DNA of 64,000 nucleotides from Paralysiella testudinis (lineage in GTDB: Bacteria; Pseudomonadota; Gammaproteobacteria; Burkholderiales; Neisseriaceae): contig NZ_CP069798.1 in NCBI RefSeq assembly GCF_016894345.1, positions 744,001 to 808,000 on the forward strand, in the 5' to 3' direction. The stretch's first letter is position 1; every line of letters begins with the position of its first letter. Of this stretch, positions 1 to 7,884 are shown one piece after another. The notes below the pieces were generated by a model, which was not told where the DNA came from, searched no databases, and worked only from the letters and a program-made list of their open reading frames with translations. Position numbers and translations under genes: made by a program.

Positions 1-311
1 GCATCTTGTTTGTCTGTTTTGGTTCGTAAAAACTCGGTTTTGGCGAAGCTCTTTATTTTAAGCGGGTTGATGACGCTTACTTTGTAACCGCAATCCGTTA
101 GAAAGTCGGCAAAGTCCTCATAGTAATTGCCCGTTGCTTCCATGCAGAAGTGCGGCTGCAAATTCAAATCATCTACATGCTGTTTCAGCTGCAAATAACC
201 CTTATGGCTGTTTTCAATTTTGATATGCGTGATTGCATTTTCATCAATCAAAAATCCGATGTCGATATGCAGTTTTGATATGTCGCACCCCGTCGGTGTA
301 AAGCTTTTCAT
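1..311 (-). CDS. IS110/Piv-family transposase (DEDD recombinase), N-terminal part only
   Basis: Reading the complement from the ATG at 309-311 gives about 103 residues before the window ends. They include GCDISKLHIDIG (first catalytic Asp of the RuvC-like DEDD fold), CMEATGNYYEDFA, NPLKIKSFAK and RTKTDKQD, all hallmarks of IS110/IS1111 transposases and of Moraxella Piv and neisserial PivNM. AAGGA lies 8 bases before the start. Neisserial filamentous phages carry such a gene and it is thought to drive their integration, so this copy probably belongs to the prophage. It is truncated by the window edge, so whether it is intact is unknown. Confidence 0.88.
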   Translation of the reverse strand, partial: MKSFTPTGCDISKLHIDIGFLIDENAITHIKIENSHKGYLQLKQHVDDLNLQPHFCMEATGNYYEDFADFLTDCGYKVSVINPLKIKSFAKTEFLRTKTDKQD

Positions 312-589
312 GTTGTTTTTCCTTATATGCAGGCTTTAATGCTATTCGCATTTTACCTATTGATACCATTCAACTTTAAATTTACGGCGCACAGTCTGAA
401 AAACAGCCTTGATGGCTCGGTAGCTTTTACGTGCTTATGCCGTGGCTTGTCACGCAAGACAAGCTGCCGTTATGGCAGTGACATGGTAACGCAAAACGTT
501 TCAGGAATTTTAAATTTCAAAGCAGCAGGATAAATTGAACATTGCCGAATCCGGCCGTTCCGCTTGTTTTTACATCGCTGTGCCGCTTG

Positions 590-755
590 CTGTTATCGGC
601 ATCGGCCGGGGTGCTGTGATTGGGGCACAAACATAAAAAACCGCAAGGGGGTATTCATAAAGACACGGTAAAGCTGTGTCTTTACAAACCTTCCCCCTTG
701 CGGTTTTTTCTGTTCGCGCCTGATCCAATCGCACCCCGACCGATGCCGATAACAG
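590..755. repeat. Large nested inverted repeat in the prophage intergenic region
   Basis: The arms 590-614 and 731-755 are complementary over 25 bases with one mismatch. Inside them a second stem pairs AAAAAACCGCAAGGGGG (635-651) with CCCCCTTGCGGTTTTTT (693-709), and a third pairs AAAGACAC with GTGTCTTT near 659-682. The whole can fold as one long hairpin about 165 bases long. Filamentous phages keep their replication origins and packaging signal as hairpins in the main intergenic region, so this is a candidate for one of these. The inner stem with its T run could also be a bidirectional terminator. Confidence 0.7.
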
Positions 756-867
756 ACGGATAAGCAGCACAGCGATATAAAAAAAAGCGCCACTAATCGT
801 TTTCCCCTCCCTTAACCTCCTCCATCCGGATAGGGGGTAAGGCAACAGCAAACCGAAAGGAAATATC

Positions 868-1050
868 ATGGAAAAGCAATACCCCTGCATTTTGGTTCAA
901 AAGTGGTCCGAACAGGATTGGCGGGTTTATCTGCACATCACCGAAAGAGTGTGTACGGAAGTATGCAGATGGCCGGAAGAAGAAAAAGCCCGTGAGGCGG
1001 CACGCAGGACAAGCGTTGACTTAAACACGCCCGTTTATACGGTTTTATAA
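868..1050 (+). CDS. Small hypothetical protein (60 aa) on the strand opposite to the phage genes
   Basis: A 60-residue frame starts at an ATG preceded by GAAAGGAAATATC, a good ribosome binding site at normal spacing, and is followed at once by a rho-independent terminator (1070-1106). The product is soluble and rich in Trp, Arg and Glu, with no signal peptide or membrane segment. It resembles no family I recognise. In single-stranded DNA phages an opposite-strand gene beside the intergenic region is often a repressor or a moron gene, but that is only a positional inference. Confidence 0.55.
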   Translation: MEKQYPCILVQKWSEQDWRVYLHITERVCTEVCRWPEEEKAREAARRTSVDLNTPVYTVL

Positions 1051-1069
1051 GAAAGGGAAAGAGCCAAAA

Positions 1070-1106
1070 CAAAACCGCCGGAGAGATTCGGCGGTTTTGG
1101 CATTTT
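1070..1106 (+). terminator. Rho-independent terminator after the 60-aa gene
   Basis: CAAAACCGCCG pairs with CGGCGGTTTTGG across an 8-base loop. A-rich on one side and T-rich on the other, it may stop transcription from both directions. Confidence 0.75.
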
Positions 1107-1195
1107 GTTGTGGTCGAGTTCGACGGCCGGAAGGCAAAAACAATCTATTTTGCTTAAATTTTAGGCATGGTTGGCAAGGTGTGCGCAATTTAATG

Positions 1196-1513
1196 CTAAG
1201 AATTTGAATTGTTTGGTTGGACATCTACAGTGTCTAAAAACAAAACCATGCGCTCCAATGCCGAACGGGTGTTATAACTGAGGCTCTTGCCTTTGTCTGT
1301 CAAATCAAATTCGGAAATTGTATTCAGCGTGTGAAGTAAAAACTGAGCCTGATCTGCATCAAGCACCAAAGCACCCAAAGCATGATTTAGCGGCTGAGAA
1401 TTACCGGGAATACGGGTTAAAAAAAGCGCATTATCTTCAAAAAAATACTCAAAAGCAAAAAATCCCGGGGAAGTAGAAACATGTTCAAAACCTTTAAAAT
1501 GAACAAACTTCAT
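1196..1513 (-). CDS. Hypothetical phage protein (105 aa)
   Basis: The 105-residue frame lies 10 bases downstream of the zot-like gene on the same strand and is the last gene of the assembly block. The product has no signal peptide, membrane span or motif I recognise; its second half looks helical and moderately acidic. AAAGGCGTGTAATG precedes the start, giving a plausible ribosome site. Position after zot matches a small variable gene in related filamentous prophages, so it is probably a phage accessory gene. Function unknown. Confidence 0.65.
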   Translation of the reverse strand: MKFVHFKGFEHVSTSPGFFAFEYFFEDNALFLTRIPGNSQPLNHALGALVLDADQAQFLLHTLNTISEFDLTDKGKSLSYNTRSALERMVLFLDTVDVQPNNSNS

Positions 1514-1523
1514 TACACGCCTT

Positions 1524-2636
1524 TCACTGCAGACTTTTAAAATCCGGCGGCATCAAATCCGGCCGGGGTTTGCTATCCAGCATCAGCACAGAGCCGCTTG
1601 ACGCTGCCGCTGATACCGAGGTATCAACCGCCGCTGCAACGGCCTGTTGCGGCTGTTTGTAGGGGTTATAAATGCCATTCTCGACAAAGTCAATACACAG
1701 ACCCTTATCCATGCCCTGAATCGGGGTGCCTTGGTCGGTATAGCAGGTGCAACGGTTGCCGTTTTGCACACAGCCCACCGGGTAAGGCATGGTTTGAATG
1801 TTGCGGTTGTGTGCGTTGTAAATCGGCGCAGTCCACGGTTTGCCGTCAATCGACGGACGCCACTCTTCGGGTTTCAGATTATTGTCCGGCTGCTCCTGCT
1901 GCGGTTGCGACGCCATCGGATAACTGCCCGGCGCAGGCTGTTGCGGCTGATTCTCGTTTTGCGGCTGAGACTGGCTTTCAGGCTTTATTGCCCGCTCAGG
2001 CTGCTTCATTGCATCGTAGCGGGCATTAACGTAATAAGCGCCGTATGCGGTGGCCATAAGCAAAACGGGCAGGCTATAAACCCAAAGGCTGGACTGGCCT
2101 TTGATTTTTGTGTGCTGTGCCGATGATTTATACAGGCCGAATGCTTTGCTCTTTCGGAAGAAAACGGAGTTTTTACCATCTGAAACATCGGCACGACTTT
2201 CAGGATTGCGGCAGCCCTGCCAATAGGTTTGCCGCAGCAAACCGGCAAGCATGGTTTTTGAGATATTGCGGTGCTCACCGATAAGACTGCGCAGATGGAT
2301 ATCAATAAGGCGCGGGTGCTGGGTTAAGACAAATATATCAACGCCCCTATGCCGGTGCTCTTCAAGCCATCTAACATAGTTCGGAACGGCAGCACCGGAA
2401 GGACGGCCACGGAAATAATGCTGTGCTTCATCAATGACAAGAATCGCGCCCTTAGGCAGCCAAAAGTGCATATCTTCAATACCGTGACCTTCGGGAATCG
2501 TAAGATGGGGAATTTGCAAATCGGTAATACCCTTCACATACAAAGGGCGGTTTTTAAGGTCTTTACGCGTCATAAGCTGCCAAACCATAAAAGAGGTTTT
2601 ACCGATACCGGGCAAACCGGTCAGAAGGCTAATCAT
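1524..2636 (-). CDS. zot: Zot-like filamentous phage assembly ATPase (gpI type)
   Basis: The 370-residue protein opens with a P-loop NTPase: LLTGLPGIGKTSFM (Walker A, residues about 4-17) and GAILVIDEAQHYF (Walker B, about 63-75), the pattern of the zonular occludens toxin/gpI family. A membrane segment follows at about 184-204 (SLWVYSLPVLLMATAYGAYY). The C-terminal part is Pro/Gln-rich and then Cys-containing, which in the family lies in the periplasm. These ATPases power extrusion of the phage filament through the inner membrane. It follows the DUF2523-type coat gene by 11 bases, as in other neisserial Nf phages. Length is in the normal range. Confidence 0.9.
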   Translation of the reverse strand: MISLLTGLPGIGKTSFMVWQLMTRKDLKNRPLYVKGITDLQIPHLTIPEGHGIEDMHFWLPKGAILVIDEAQHYFRGRPSGAAVPNYVRWLEEHRHRGVDIFVLTQHPRLIDIHLRSLIGEHRNISKTMLAGLLRQTYWQGCRNPESRADVSDGKNSVFFRKSKAFGLYKSSAQHTKIKGQSSLWVYSLPVLLMATAYGAYYVNARYDAMKQPERAIKPESQSQPQNENQPQQPAPGSYPMASQPQQEQPDNNLKPEEWRPSIDGKPWTAPIYNAHNRNIQTMPYPVGCVQNGNRCTCYTDQGTPIQGMDKGLCIDFVENGIYNPYKQPQQAVAAAVDTSVSAAASSGSVLMLDSKPRPDLMPPDFKSLQ

Positions 2637-2647
2637 GGTTGCGCATC

Positions 2648-2935
2648 CTATTTACGATTAAAAACAGTACCAAGCTTGGCAGCAGTACCCCAACCGGCCA
2701 GAAAGGCAAACGCGCCCAATATCCAGTTAAGAGCAACGCCGCCGCCTGCAATATAAAAGAGCTGCAAAGCGGCAGGGGGTGTCTGCCCCAAACCTTGAGT
2801 AATATGGCTGATTAGCTGCTGCTGAAGGGCGCTAACGCCGGTATAACTGATAACGGAGACACCCAAGGCGGTCATGATTTTGCCCGCGGTAGTGGTCAGT
2901 ACGGCGGTTAGCAAGGTTCCTATGCTGGTTTTCAT
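2648..2935 (-). CDS. Minor coat-like small membrane protein (DUF2523 type)
   Basis: I take the ATG at 2935 (MKTSIGTLL) because it overlaps the stop of the TspB-like gene as ATGA; the longer frame starting at 3004 would run well into that gene. The 95-residue product has hydrophobic segments near residues 8-30 and about 60-80 with a Gly-rich turn, matching the small DUF2523 proteins encoded between the adsorption protein and Zot in filamentous phages. These are thought to be minor capsid or assembly proteins in the inner membrane. Confidence 0.75.
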   Translation of the reverse strand: MKTSIGTLLTAVLTTTAGKIMTALGVSVISYTGVSALQQQLISHITQGLGQTPPAALQLFYIAGGGVALNWILGAFAFLAGWGTAAKLGTVFNRK

Positions 2936-4617
2936 TTTTGGCTTAATCCGAGCGCGTAATAAACGAGCGTGAACGAAAACAACATGGACAGCATGATTAT
3001 CCAAGGTCTGGATTTACCGGCAACGTCACACATGTTTTCATAAGATATCTGCTGATGGCTGCGTAGCAATGTAAATGAAACCGGAGCCGGGCAAACGCCG
3101 TTCGATGCAAAGACGTTCAAGGGATTCAAACTGATTTGAATGGGGGAATTGGGCAAAACAATGTCCTCATAATCGGCATTGCCGAGCTCTGCGCACATGG
3201 CGGCATTGGGGTTTTGTGAGCAGATGTCGGGGGCAGATGCCGTTGCCGGTTCCGTTGGCTTGGTTTCGCCCGGGGTTGTTGTGCTGGGGCTACCGGGGAT
3301 TGGTGCGGTGGGAATATCAGCGCGGGTCGGGGCTTGGCTGCTGTTCGGGGCAAGGTCTGGCCGGGGGATTGTGGTTGCGGTAACGCTGCCATCTGCCTGA
3401 ACTTTAAACTGGGTTTGTTGGGGGGCGTTTGTTCCGGCAGGGGTGTATGCGCTGGTTAAAAAGGTGTTGTTGGTGACGTTGTTGCTGTCAACTGTTGTTG
3501 TTGTGTTGCCGCCGTTGGCTACACCGCTGCCCCAGATTGCGTTAATCAATTCGGTGTTGTTGCGGTTGGTGTCGTTAAGCAGTTGCGCCAGCAAATTGAT
3601 GATGGCGGCTTCGCCCGGCAGGACTTGGTCAATGGTCGGGGCGTTTTGTTCGTTGTATCTGATGATGTCGGCGGCGCTGGCATCGGTTTTATAAAGCTGT
3701 ATCCAGTTGCCCTTTTCGGCAGGCAGTTGCGGCCATACTTCGACATCGCCGAAGCGCATGGGAAATGTCAGTTCGTAATTCTGGCTTTGTATCATTGTCC
3801 AGTCCACTGAGTTGGAAGGAATAATAATTGTGCGCTTTAGGTTGAGGTTGCCACCCCACTCGGTGATGGTGAGCTTTGAATATTGCTTGTAAGCGGCGGG
3901 GTCAATGGGTTTCTTTGATGCTTGGTAGTTGTCATACAGTTGGCGGGCTTTGGCTTCGGATTGTTGCTGTAGCTGTGCGGTAGGGACTGCATCGTTGTTG
4001 AGGTTTGCGTTGAGACGTGAGCCGATGCCTGTCCAGTCAAACAGCTTGCCAACTGCGGCGGCAACGTCAGACCATGAGCCGTTTTCCATTCCGCGCACGA
4101 ACTGGTCTGCCGCACCGTTTTGCTTGAGGTTGCCGAGGTGGCTTGTAGCGAGGTCGGCGACAATAAGACCGCCCAAACCTTGTGCCATGCGTGAGGTGGG
4201 CGGAAGTTGGGTTGTGGTGGTAATTTTGCCTTGTGCGGTGGCGCCGTAAGCGTCAACTGCTTTTATACCCAAATCTGTACGACCAATAATGCCACCATTC
4301 TTATTTGAATATTGAGTAGATGAGCCACGAAAATAATTATAATAATCCCTACTATTCCCGATTGTTTTACGATCACGAGAAAGACCATCACGACTGTACA
4401 ATGCCTCTTCCACCGGCGTACGACCAGAGTAATAGGACTGATGATAGGAAGGTGGGTTCGTACTGTAAGAAGGGGGCGGAATTGCATCAGCCCTAGCAGC
4501 CCCTGGCCACAGGCTCAAGACAACAATACCCAAAACGGCAAAACGACAAAAAGAAAGCCAAGACAAAAGGCTAAAATCATCATTGCGCATTTCCTTTATT
4601 CTCATGATTCGTTTCAA
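2932..4617 (-). CDS. TspB-like phage adsorption/attachment protein (gpIII-like)
   Basis: The 561-residue protein has a cleavable-looking signal peptide ending AARADA near residue 44, a Tyr/Ser/Pro-rich N-terminal domain, a central low-complexity Thr/Pro/Ser linker (about residues 380-450), a conserved Cys-containing C-terminal domain and a C-terminal membrane anchor (about 540-557). That layout and its place between coat and zot genes match the TspB virulence-factor family of neisserial filamentous prophages, which bind IgG in meningococcus, and the gpIII adsorption proteins generally. The start overlaps the upstream gene by four bases. Family assignment rests on layout and C-terminal pattern; IgG binding here is unproven. 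Confidence 0.82.
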   Translation of the reverse strand: MKRIMRIKEMRNDDFSLLSWLSFCRFAVLGIVVLSLWPGAARADAIPPPSYSTNPPSYHQSYYSGRTPVEEALYSRDGLSRDRKTIGNSRDYYNYFRGSSTQYSNKNGGIIGRTDLGIKAVDAYGATAQGKITTTTQLPPTSRMAQGLGGLIVADLATSHLGNLKQNGAADQFVRGMENGSWSDVAAAVGKLFDWTGIGSRLNANLNNDAVPTAQLQQQSEAKARQLYDNYQASKKPIDPAAYKQYSKLTITEWGGNLNLKRTIIIPSNSVDWTMIQSQNYELTFPMRFGDVEVWPQLPAEKGNWIQLYKTDASAADIIRYNEQNAPTIDQVLPGEAAIINLLAQLLNDTNRNNTELINAIWGSGVANGGNTTTTVDSNNVTNNTFLTSAYTPAGTNAPQQTQFKVQADGSVTATTIPRPDLAPNSSQAPTRADIPTAPIPGSPSTTTPGETKPTEPATASAPDICSQNPNAAMCAELGNADYEDIVLPNSPIQISLNPLNVFASNGVCPAPVSFTLLRSHQQISYENMCDVAGKSRPWIIMLSMLFSFTLVYYALGLSQK

Positions 4618-4883
4618 TTCGATTTTTTTCTTCTGGCATTGCGCAATTTCGCAAGCTCTGCTTTGGTTTTCTTTGGTATGAACATGTTGATAACGGCAAC
4701 AAAACCGAGAATTAAGGCTCCAATCGCAATCATGATAAAACCGACAGAAGTCAGATCGGTACTTAAGCCTTCCGACGAATAAGCTGGATTCTGAGTAATG
4801 GCTTTCTGAAGGCTGCCCGATTCGTAGCCGGAAGAACCGGGAATAATTTCTATTTGTTTTGGGTTGTTTATATCATTAGGCAT
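4614..4883 (-). CDS. Small phage membrane protein (89 aa)
   Basis: The frame starts on the last base of the preceding stop and ends in a four-base overlap with the TspB-like gene. It has a polar N-terminus, one clear membrane segment at about 47-68 (VGFIMIAIGALILGFVAVIN) and a highly basic tail ending RRKK. A single span with a positive tail suggests a minor virion protein inserted in the inner membrane before assembly. No further family recognised. Confidence 0.72.
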   Translation of the reverse strand: MPNDINNPKQIEIIPGSSGYESGSLQKAITQNPAYSSEGLSTDLTSVGFIMIAIGALILGFVAVINMFIPKKTKAELAKLRNARRKKSN

Positions 4884-5188
4884 TAAAAAACATCCTTTTC
4901 TTCAAATGATTTACGGAATAGACGAGTAATAAGCCGGAATAAATAAGCAATCAGCATTAAAGCGACAAGTGGAATTGCAACAAGCACGCCATCTTTAAAT
5001 TCGGCTTCCAAGTTGCATTCTGGAAAACTAAGATTGATTGGCTGTTCTGCGTAATACCATTGTCCGCCATGGTAGACGGGGGTTTTAAGCCCCCCGTCAG
5101 CAGTAATGGTAGGCAGAACTTGCGACATCTTGTAATTGGACGCTTCATGCACGGTGCCGAAGCATTGACCGCCGACCTGATAACCCAT
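4883..5188 (-). CDS. Small phage membrane protein (101 aa)
   Basis: Preceded by a strong GGGGGCGG ribosome site. The product has no signal peptide at its start, two Cys in the N-terminal half, one membrane span at about 69-88 (LVAIPLVALMLIAYLFRLI) and a basic/acidic tail. It sits just after the major coat protein gene, where filamentous phages encode minor capsid proteins. Specific function not recognisable. Confidence 0.72.
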   Translation of the reverse strand: MGYQVGGQCFGTVHEASNYKMSQVLPTITADGGLKTPVYHGGQWYYAEQPINLSFPECNLEAEFKDGVLVAIPLVALMLIAYLFRLITRLFRKSFEEKDVF

Positions 5189-5205
5189 GTTCCGCCCCCA
5201 AAACC

Positions 5206-5433
5206 TTAAATACCGCGTTTCAACATGCGGATTGCGGCAACAAAGCCGATGCCGATAAGCGCAATGCCGACGGCAATGCCACCAACAGCGGTAAAGTCGG
5301 TTTTAAAATCGGCTGTTGATGATGTGACTGCGTCGGCAATGGGGCCCGCAACAGACATGGCGGACAAACCCATTAAGCCACCAACAGCGGCCAGTTTTGT
5401 GCCGTATTTACGGCATGCGTTCATTGCTTTCAT
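5206..5433 (-). CDS. Major coat protein (gpVIII-like) with signal peptide
   Basis: The chosen ATG at 5433 gives 75 residues and has AAGGAAA at the right spacing; the frame can extend five codons further without support. A signal sequence (basic start, then LAAVGGLMGLSAMSVAG) is followed by a mature protein of about 50 residues: an acidic amphipathic stretch (TADFKTDF), one membrane helix (GIAVGIALIGIGFVAAI) and a basic end RMLKRGI. This is the classic layout of inovirus major coat proteins, which wait in the inner membrane before packaging around ssDNA. Confidence 0.85.
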   Translation of the reverse strand: MKAMNACRKYGTKLAAVGGLMGLSAMSVAGPIADAVTSSTADFKTDFTAVGGIAVGIALIGIGFVAAIRMLKRGI

Positions 5434-5503
5434 GATGTTTCCTTTCAAGTGAGTGGCAACGTTTCAAATATTCCGGCTGTTGCCATGGCCGAAATTCATT
5501 AAT

Positions 5504-5617
5504 TCATTTGTGATAAAAATATATGGCAATCAATATGATGATTAATGCTGTTAGCATGTAAGCCCAAATATTGCTTTGGTTTGCAGTTTGGGCTGCTGCG
5601 TAATATGCTGTATTCAT
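5504..5617 (-). CDS. Tiny phage membrane protein (37 aa)
   Basis: A 38-codon frame fills the gap before the coat protein gene. It reads MNTAYYAAAQTANQ, then one hydrophobic span (AYMLTALIIILIAIYFY) and ends HK. Filamentous phages carry such single-span peptides (gpVII/gpIX types) at the filament tip. The ribosome site is weak (GTAGG), so translation may be coupled to the upstream gene, whose stop is 10 bases away. Confidence 0.6.
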   Translation of the reverse strand: MNTAYYAAAQTANQSNIWAYMLTALIIILIAIYFYHK

Positions 5618-5627
5618 TGATGGCCTA

Positions 5628-5849
5628 CTATTGATTGCTAAGCCATTCGTTTATTTCATCCGCAGCCTGCCTTTTCTCTACAAGCTCAGATTCAAGCTCT
5701 GCAATTTCAAGGCGTAAAGATTCAAGCTCATTTAGCATTGAATAAAAAAGTTCCAGATGCTCATCGGGCGTGTAACCATTGGGCAGGACAAAGTTGACGG
5801 ATTCACTATCGTCATGTTCACTATCGTCATATTCATCGTAATCAATCAT
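5628..5849 (-). CDS. Acidic coiled-coil phage protein (73 aa)
   Basis: I choose the ATG at 5849 because AGGTG lies 8 bases before it; a GTG three codons upstream lacks a site. The N-terminus is an Asp/Glu/Ser/Tyr cluster, and the rest is a heptad-like helix rich in Leu and Glu (LNELESLRLEIAELESEL), suggesting a coiled coil. Unknown function; the location between the ssDNA-binding gene and the coat genes is typical for small regulatory or morphogenesis proteins. Confidence 0.62.
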   Translation of the reverse strand: MIDYDEYDDSEHDDSESVNFVLPNGYTPDEHLELFYSMLNELESLRLEIAELESELVEKRQAADEINEWLSNQ

Positions 5850-5916
5850 TTTTAGCACCTGTAAATGGGCGGCTACCGAGGGGATTTAACGCCGCCGCCC
5901 GGAGCGTTAATCTTGT

Positions 5917-6213
5917 TTAAGCCTTGGCCGTAGGCTGGACGGGTTCCATGCGCTGAATCACTTGGACGATGTTGCTGCCTTTCTTTTGGGGCATGATGTC
6001 AACCTCAACCAGCATCGGCAGTTTGCCTTTCAGTCCAAGCAGCTTGTGGTGGTCAGCGGCAAGGCCGTATTCGGCTTCCATCACATCGTGGCCGAATTCG
6101 TTTTTGGCGTTGTCGTAAACGGGCACTTGCAGCAATACGCGGGTGTAGTCGTATTCGGTGCCGTTGTCGGTTTTGCCTTGGTTCCATTTCACTTTAAGCA
6201 GGGTCGCTTTCAT
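5917..6213 (-). CDS. Phage ssDNA-binding-like protein (98 aa)
   Basis: The start overlaps the rep stop as ATGA and has AAAGGAAAC before it. The small protein is mostly beta-strand in pattern, with basic patches (TLLKVKWNQGKT, MPQKKGSN) and aromatic residues, as in gpV-type proteins that coat phage ssDNA before packaging. In Neisseria filamentous prophages the gene next to rep encodes such a protein. The assignment is by position and composition, not by a diagnostic motif. Confidence 0.62.
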   Translation of the reverse strand: MKATLLKVKWNQGKTDNGTEYDYTRVLLQVPVYDNAKNEFGHDVMEAEYGLAADHHKLLGLKGKLPMLVEVDIMPQKKGSNIVQVIQRMEPVQPTAKA

Positions 6214-7595
6214 GTTGTTTCCTTTCGATGGTATTTGGGATTAAGGATGTTATGCGGGGTTAAGTAATGGCCGTATGGGTCATACGGGCGGGCGGTGCCT
6301 TTTGCTCTTTCTTCGGCATTGGGCAAAACTTTTTGCAGGTGGTGCAAATATTGTTGTTGTGCGGTTTTTTGCTTCGGGTAGCGTTGCGGCGGGCAAAGCT
6401 CATCACCAAGCTGTTGCAGTAGCTCATGCTCATTTACGGGCAGGCGTTTGTATTGGTGAATAAAGGCAACGTTGATGTAGTCGCAATCGAATGCCGCGGG
6501 CATTAGGCGCTTGGGCAAATCGGCTCTGTCATTCAGCAGGCATTCAACGATCTGGCTATCTGTAAAGCCCATTTGCTGAAGCATTTTGATGGCCGGGGAA
6601 ACCTGCATGGAGGCATATTTAAGGACATGCTCATGCCCCACGTCCTGCATCTTTTTTACGCGTTCAGGCTTTGCAATGGCTTCGTTAAACTTCTGAAACA
6701 ATTCGATAAATACAGGATATGCGCCGGTTAGGAATTTACCCGGCTCAATTAAGACTTCATGCGGGATGATGATGTCTTTGTTTTTCATCTCTAATTCGAC
6801 ACGCACCCAGGCGCTATCTGTGTCGCCAAGCTGTTTGCCTTTTTCGTAAATACGGGCGAAGCGGGAGGATTTACGGCTGCCGACATAGAAGGTTTTGCCG
6901 CGGTTTTCGTTGGTGAGCCAGTCGCTGCCGACGCATTCGGCTACTGGTTTGGTGTGGCGGCTTGTGTACAAGCCAGCTTCCCAGTCTTGTTTGGCTTGTT
7001 CGGGGGTGTAGTCGCCGTTTAAGAAGTCGTGTGCGAGGTCGCAACGGGTGATTCTGGCAAACGGGGCATAGTCTTTAATGTAGCTGTAAAGGCGGTGTTC
7101 CCAGCCGTTTTTGGCTGCAACGAGCCCCTCACCGGTGAAGTAGAAGCAGATGCTGCCGCGTTGGTTTTGGCCGCCCATGGCGACAAAGCCATAGTTCACT
7201 TTTTTATCGCCCATTTTGTAGGATGTGGCGTAGCCGTTTCTGCCGTTTTGCTGGCAAAAGAGGCCGTAGCCCATGATTTCAAGAAGCTCAGCGCTGATGT
7301 TGGCGGCGATTTCTTCCTCTGTGCCAATCTGGTCGGGACGGATAAAAACATCTTCTGTGACCGTAAATGTGAGGGTGTCAATGAAAGCTGCGGTGCCGCT
7401 GCCCTTCTTAAGCGGGATTTCAACAAGCTTGCCGTCCGCCATCACTAATGTGTGGCTGTACGCTTCGCTTGCCAGTCGCCCCGTGTTACTAGCGGGGGCA
7501 TAAGCAGAGGCGCTTGCGGCCGCGCCTTCGGCACGCCCCGCATGCGCCTCTGCCATTTGCCTGGCGGTTTCGATATGCATTTGGTATTTATTCAT
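6210..7595 (-). CDS. Phage replication initiation protein (Rep_trans family)
   Basis: This 461-residue protein matches the replication initiation factor family of filamentous phages (RstA-like). Features visible are FIDTLTFTVTEDVF near residue 90, the strand GFVAMGGQNQRGSICFYFTG (about 137-156), the core RITRCDLAHDFLNGDY (about 176-191) and YVGSRKSSRFARIYEKGKQ with WVRVELEMKNK (about 218-254), holding the acidic and Tyr/Lys residues expected for nicking the origin and joining covalently to DNA. The first 40 residues are Ala-rich. It overlaps the genes on both sides. It should start rolling-circle replication, possibly at the hairpin region at 590-755. Confidence 0.88.
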   Translation of the reverse strand: MNKYQMHIETARQMAEAHAGRAEGAAASASAYAPASNTGRLASEAYSHTLVMADGKLVEIPLKKGSGTAAFIDTLTFTVTEDVFIRPDQIGTEEEIAANISAELLEIMGYGLFCQQNGRNGYATSYKMGDKKVNYGFVAMGGQNQRGSICFYFTGEGLVAAKNGWEHRLYSYIKDYAPFARITRCDLAHDFLNGDYTPEQAKQDWEAGLYTSRHTKPVAECVGSDWLTNENRGKTFYVGSRKSSRFARIYEKGKQLGDTDSAWVRVELEMKNKDIIIPHEVLIEPGKFLTGAYPVFIELFQKFNEAIAKPERVKKMQDVGHEHVLKYASMQVSPAIKMLQQMGFTDSQIVECLLNDRADLPKRLMPAAFDCDYINVAFIHQYKRLPVNEHELLQQLGDELCPPQRYPKQKTAQQQYLHHLQKVLPNAEERAKGTARPYDPYGHYLTPHNILNPKYHRKETT

Positions 7596-7884
7596 GATTG
7601 TGCAACTCGGAAAGCGTTGGGTAATCCCGATTCCATTGTTTGCATCGGGCGGACGCTGTGTTTAAGGCGTGTATTTTGGTGCGTTGCGGAAATTTGCTGT
7701 GCGTAACCGGATGGCTTTCGGTACTCAACAGGGTTGCACCGTGGTAGTAGCGGACGATGTACGCAACAGGAACGGGGAAGCCGACAACCAACATTTGATA
7801 ATGAAAGCAGGCTGGCGCGCTTTCCAATGGAGGCCATGAGCTTACTGAGGTCGTTTTGGGTTTGCGGCGGGAGAGGATGCTCAT
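7588..7884 (-). CDS. Hypothetical early phage protein (98 aa)
   Basis: The frame links two neighbours by short overlaps: ATGA with the 94-aa gene upstream and 8 bases with rep downstream. This translational-coupling layout is why I prefer it to the competing 116-residue frame at 7592-7942. The product is basic, with a hydrophobic patch MLVVGFPVPVAYIV. No family recognised. Confidence 0.5.
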   Translation of the reverse strand: MSILSRRKPKTTSVSSWPPLESAPACFHYQMLVVGFPVPVAYIVRYYHGATLLSTESHPVTHSKFPQRTKIHALNTASARCKQWNRDYPTLSELHNHE

